A stretch of DNA of 6,244 nt from CAYJAQ01 sp964368275 (GTDB lineage Bacteria > Bacillota_I > Bacilli_A > ML615J-28 > CAG-313), in contig CAYJAQ010000067.1 of assembly GCA_964368275.1 (NCBI GenBank), forward strand, positions 1 to 6,244, read 5' to 3'. Positions 6,034 through 6,244 of the stretch are shown here, one piece after another (within the stretch, counting starts at the first letter, position 1; each line of letters begins with the position of its first letter). The translations under genes were made by a program, and so were the position numbers. The notes under the pieces are model-generated. The model saw only the letters and a list, made by a program, of their open reading frames with translations, had not been told where the DNA came from and searched no databases.

Positions 6034-6244
6034 ATGGAATTAGTGTTTGATATTCTATATTTTGCTTTCTTTCTAATCGGTTTTGTAATTTCATTAAAAC
6101 TTTTAATTGCATCTAATCTTGAAAAACTTTTTAAGCAAGGGCGTATTGCTGAAATAAGATTAACTTATGTTATCTTAAGTCTTATTATTGGTTTCCTTTT
6201 TGCTTCATCAATAGTAAAAATCACCGAAGTAAGTTATAATATAC
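6034..6244 (+). CDS. DUF1146 family small membrane protein, 3' end outside window
   Basis: An open frame of 70 full codons runs off the right edge. It has two hydrophobic segments (about 4-26 and 43-63) separated by a short charged loop that contains EKLFKQGR (30-37). This agrees with the small DUF1146 proteins of Bacilli (B. subtilis YwzB-like), in which a KLFKKGR-type loop followed by a second membrane segment is typical. The usual family length is about 70-80 residues, so only a few residues are probably missing. It starts six bases after the proS stop and has no strong ribosome binding site of its own (only a weak TAGAG), so translation may depend on coupling to proS. Function is unknown. 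In B. subtilis polC follows proS, so this gene occupies an unexpected place in the otherwise conserved order. Confidence 0.75.
   Translation, partial: MELVFDILYFAFFLIGFVISLKLLIASNLEKLFKQGRIAEIRLTYVILSLIIGFLFASSIVKITEVSYNI

Overview
This window is a tightly packed, single-direction gene cluster from an AT-rich, low-GC Gram-positive-type bacterium (Bacillota). The order uppS-cdsA-dxr-rseP-proS is the classic Firmicutes order, as in Bacillus subtilis. A Bacilli, Erysipelotrichia or Acholeplasma-like lineage would fit, but I cannot place it more precisely from the sequence. All 17 tryptophans in the five complete genes are TGG. This argues for the standard bacterial code rather than the UGA=Trp code of most mollicutes. 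No recognisable mobile element, CRISPR array, tRNA or rRNA is present.

Layout: bases 1 to about 340 carry no supported gene. They hold a small family of GGTGACC-centred palindromic repeats (13-34, 82-103, and a half copy at 120-135). One of these sits inside a larger concentric inverted repeat (69-111). A more GC-rich island of consecutive hairpins follows (152-215), then AT-rich DNA, then a sigma-A-like promoter (334-363) just ahead of uppS. From 380 to the end the genes overlap or nearly touch: uppS/cdsA overlap by 8 bases, cdsA/dxr by 1, dxr/rseP by 4, rseP-proS are 12 bases apart, and proS to the last gene 6 bases. No terminator is seen between them, so they are probably one operon that continues beyond the right edge.

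The genes join envelope building with translation. Dxr commits carbon to the MEP isoprenoid pathway. UppS uses the resulting isoprenyl diphosphates to make the undecaprenyl carrier for cell-wall synthesis. CdsA makes CDP-diacylglycerol for phospholipids. The RseP/RasP-type site-2 protease cuts membrane proteins such as anti-sigma factors or signal-peptide remnants. ProS charges tRNA-Pro. The last, cut-off gene encodes a small DUF1146 membrane protein of unknown function.

Most of the window is ordinary housekeeping DNA. The points worth a second look are a ProRS from which the whole editing insertion domain is missing, a Firmicutes-type intramembrane protease that seems to carry two PDZ domains, and the unexplained repeat and hairpin region upstream of uppS. 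I see no convincing previously undescribed multi-gene system.
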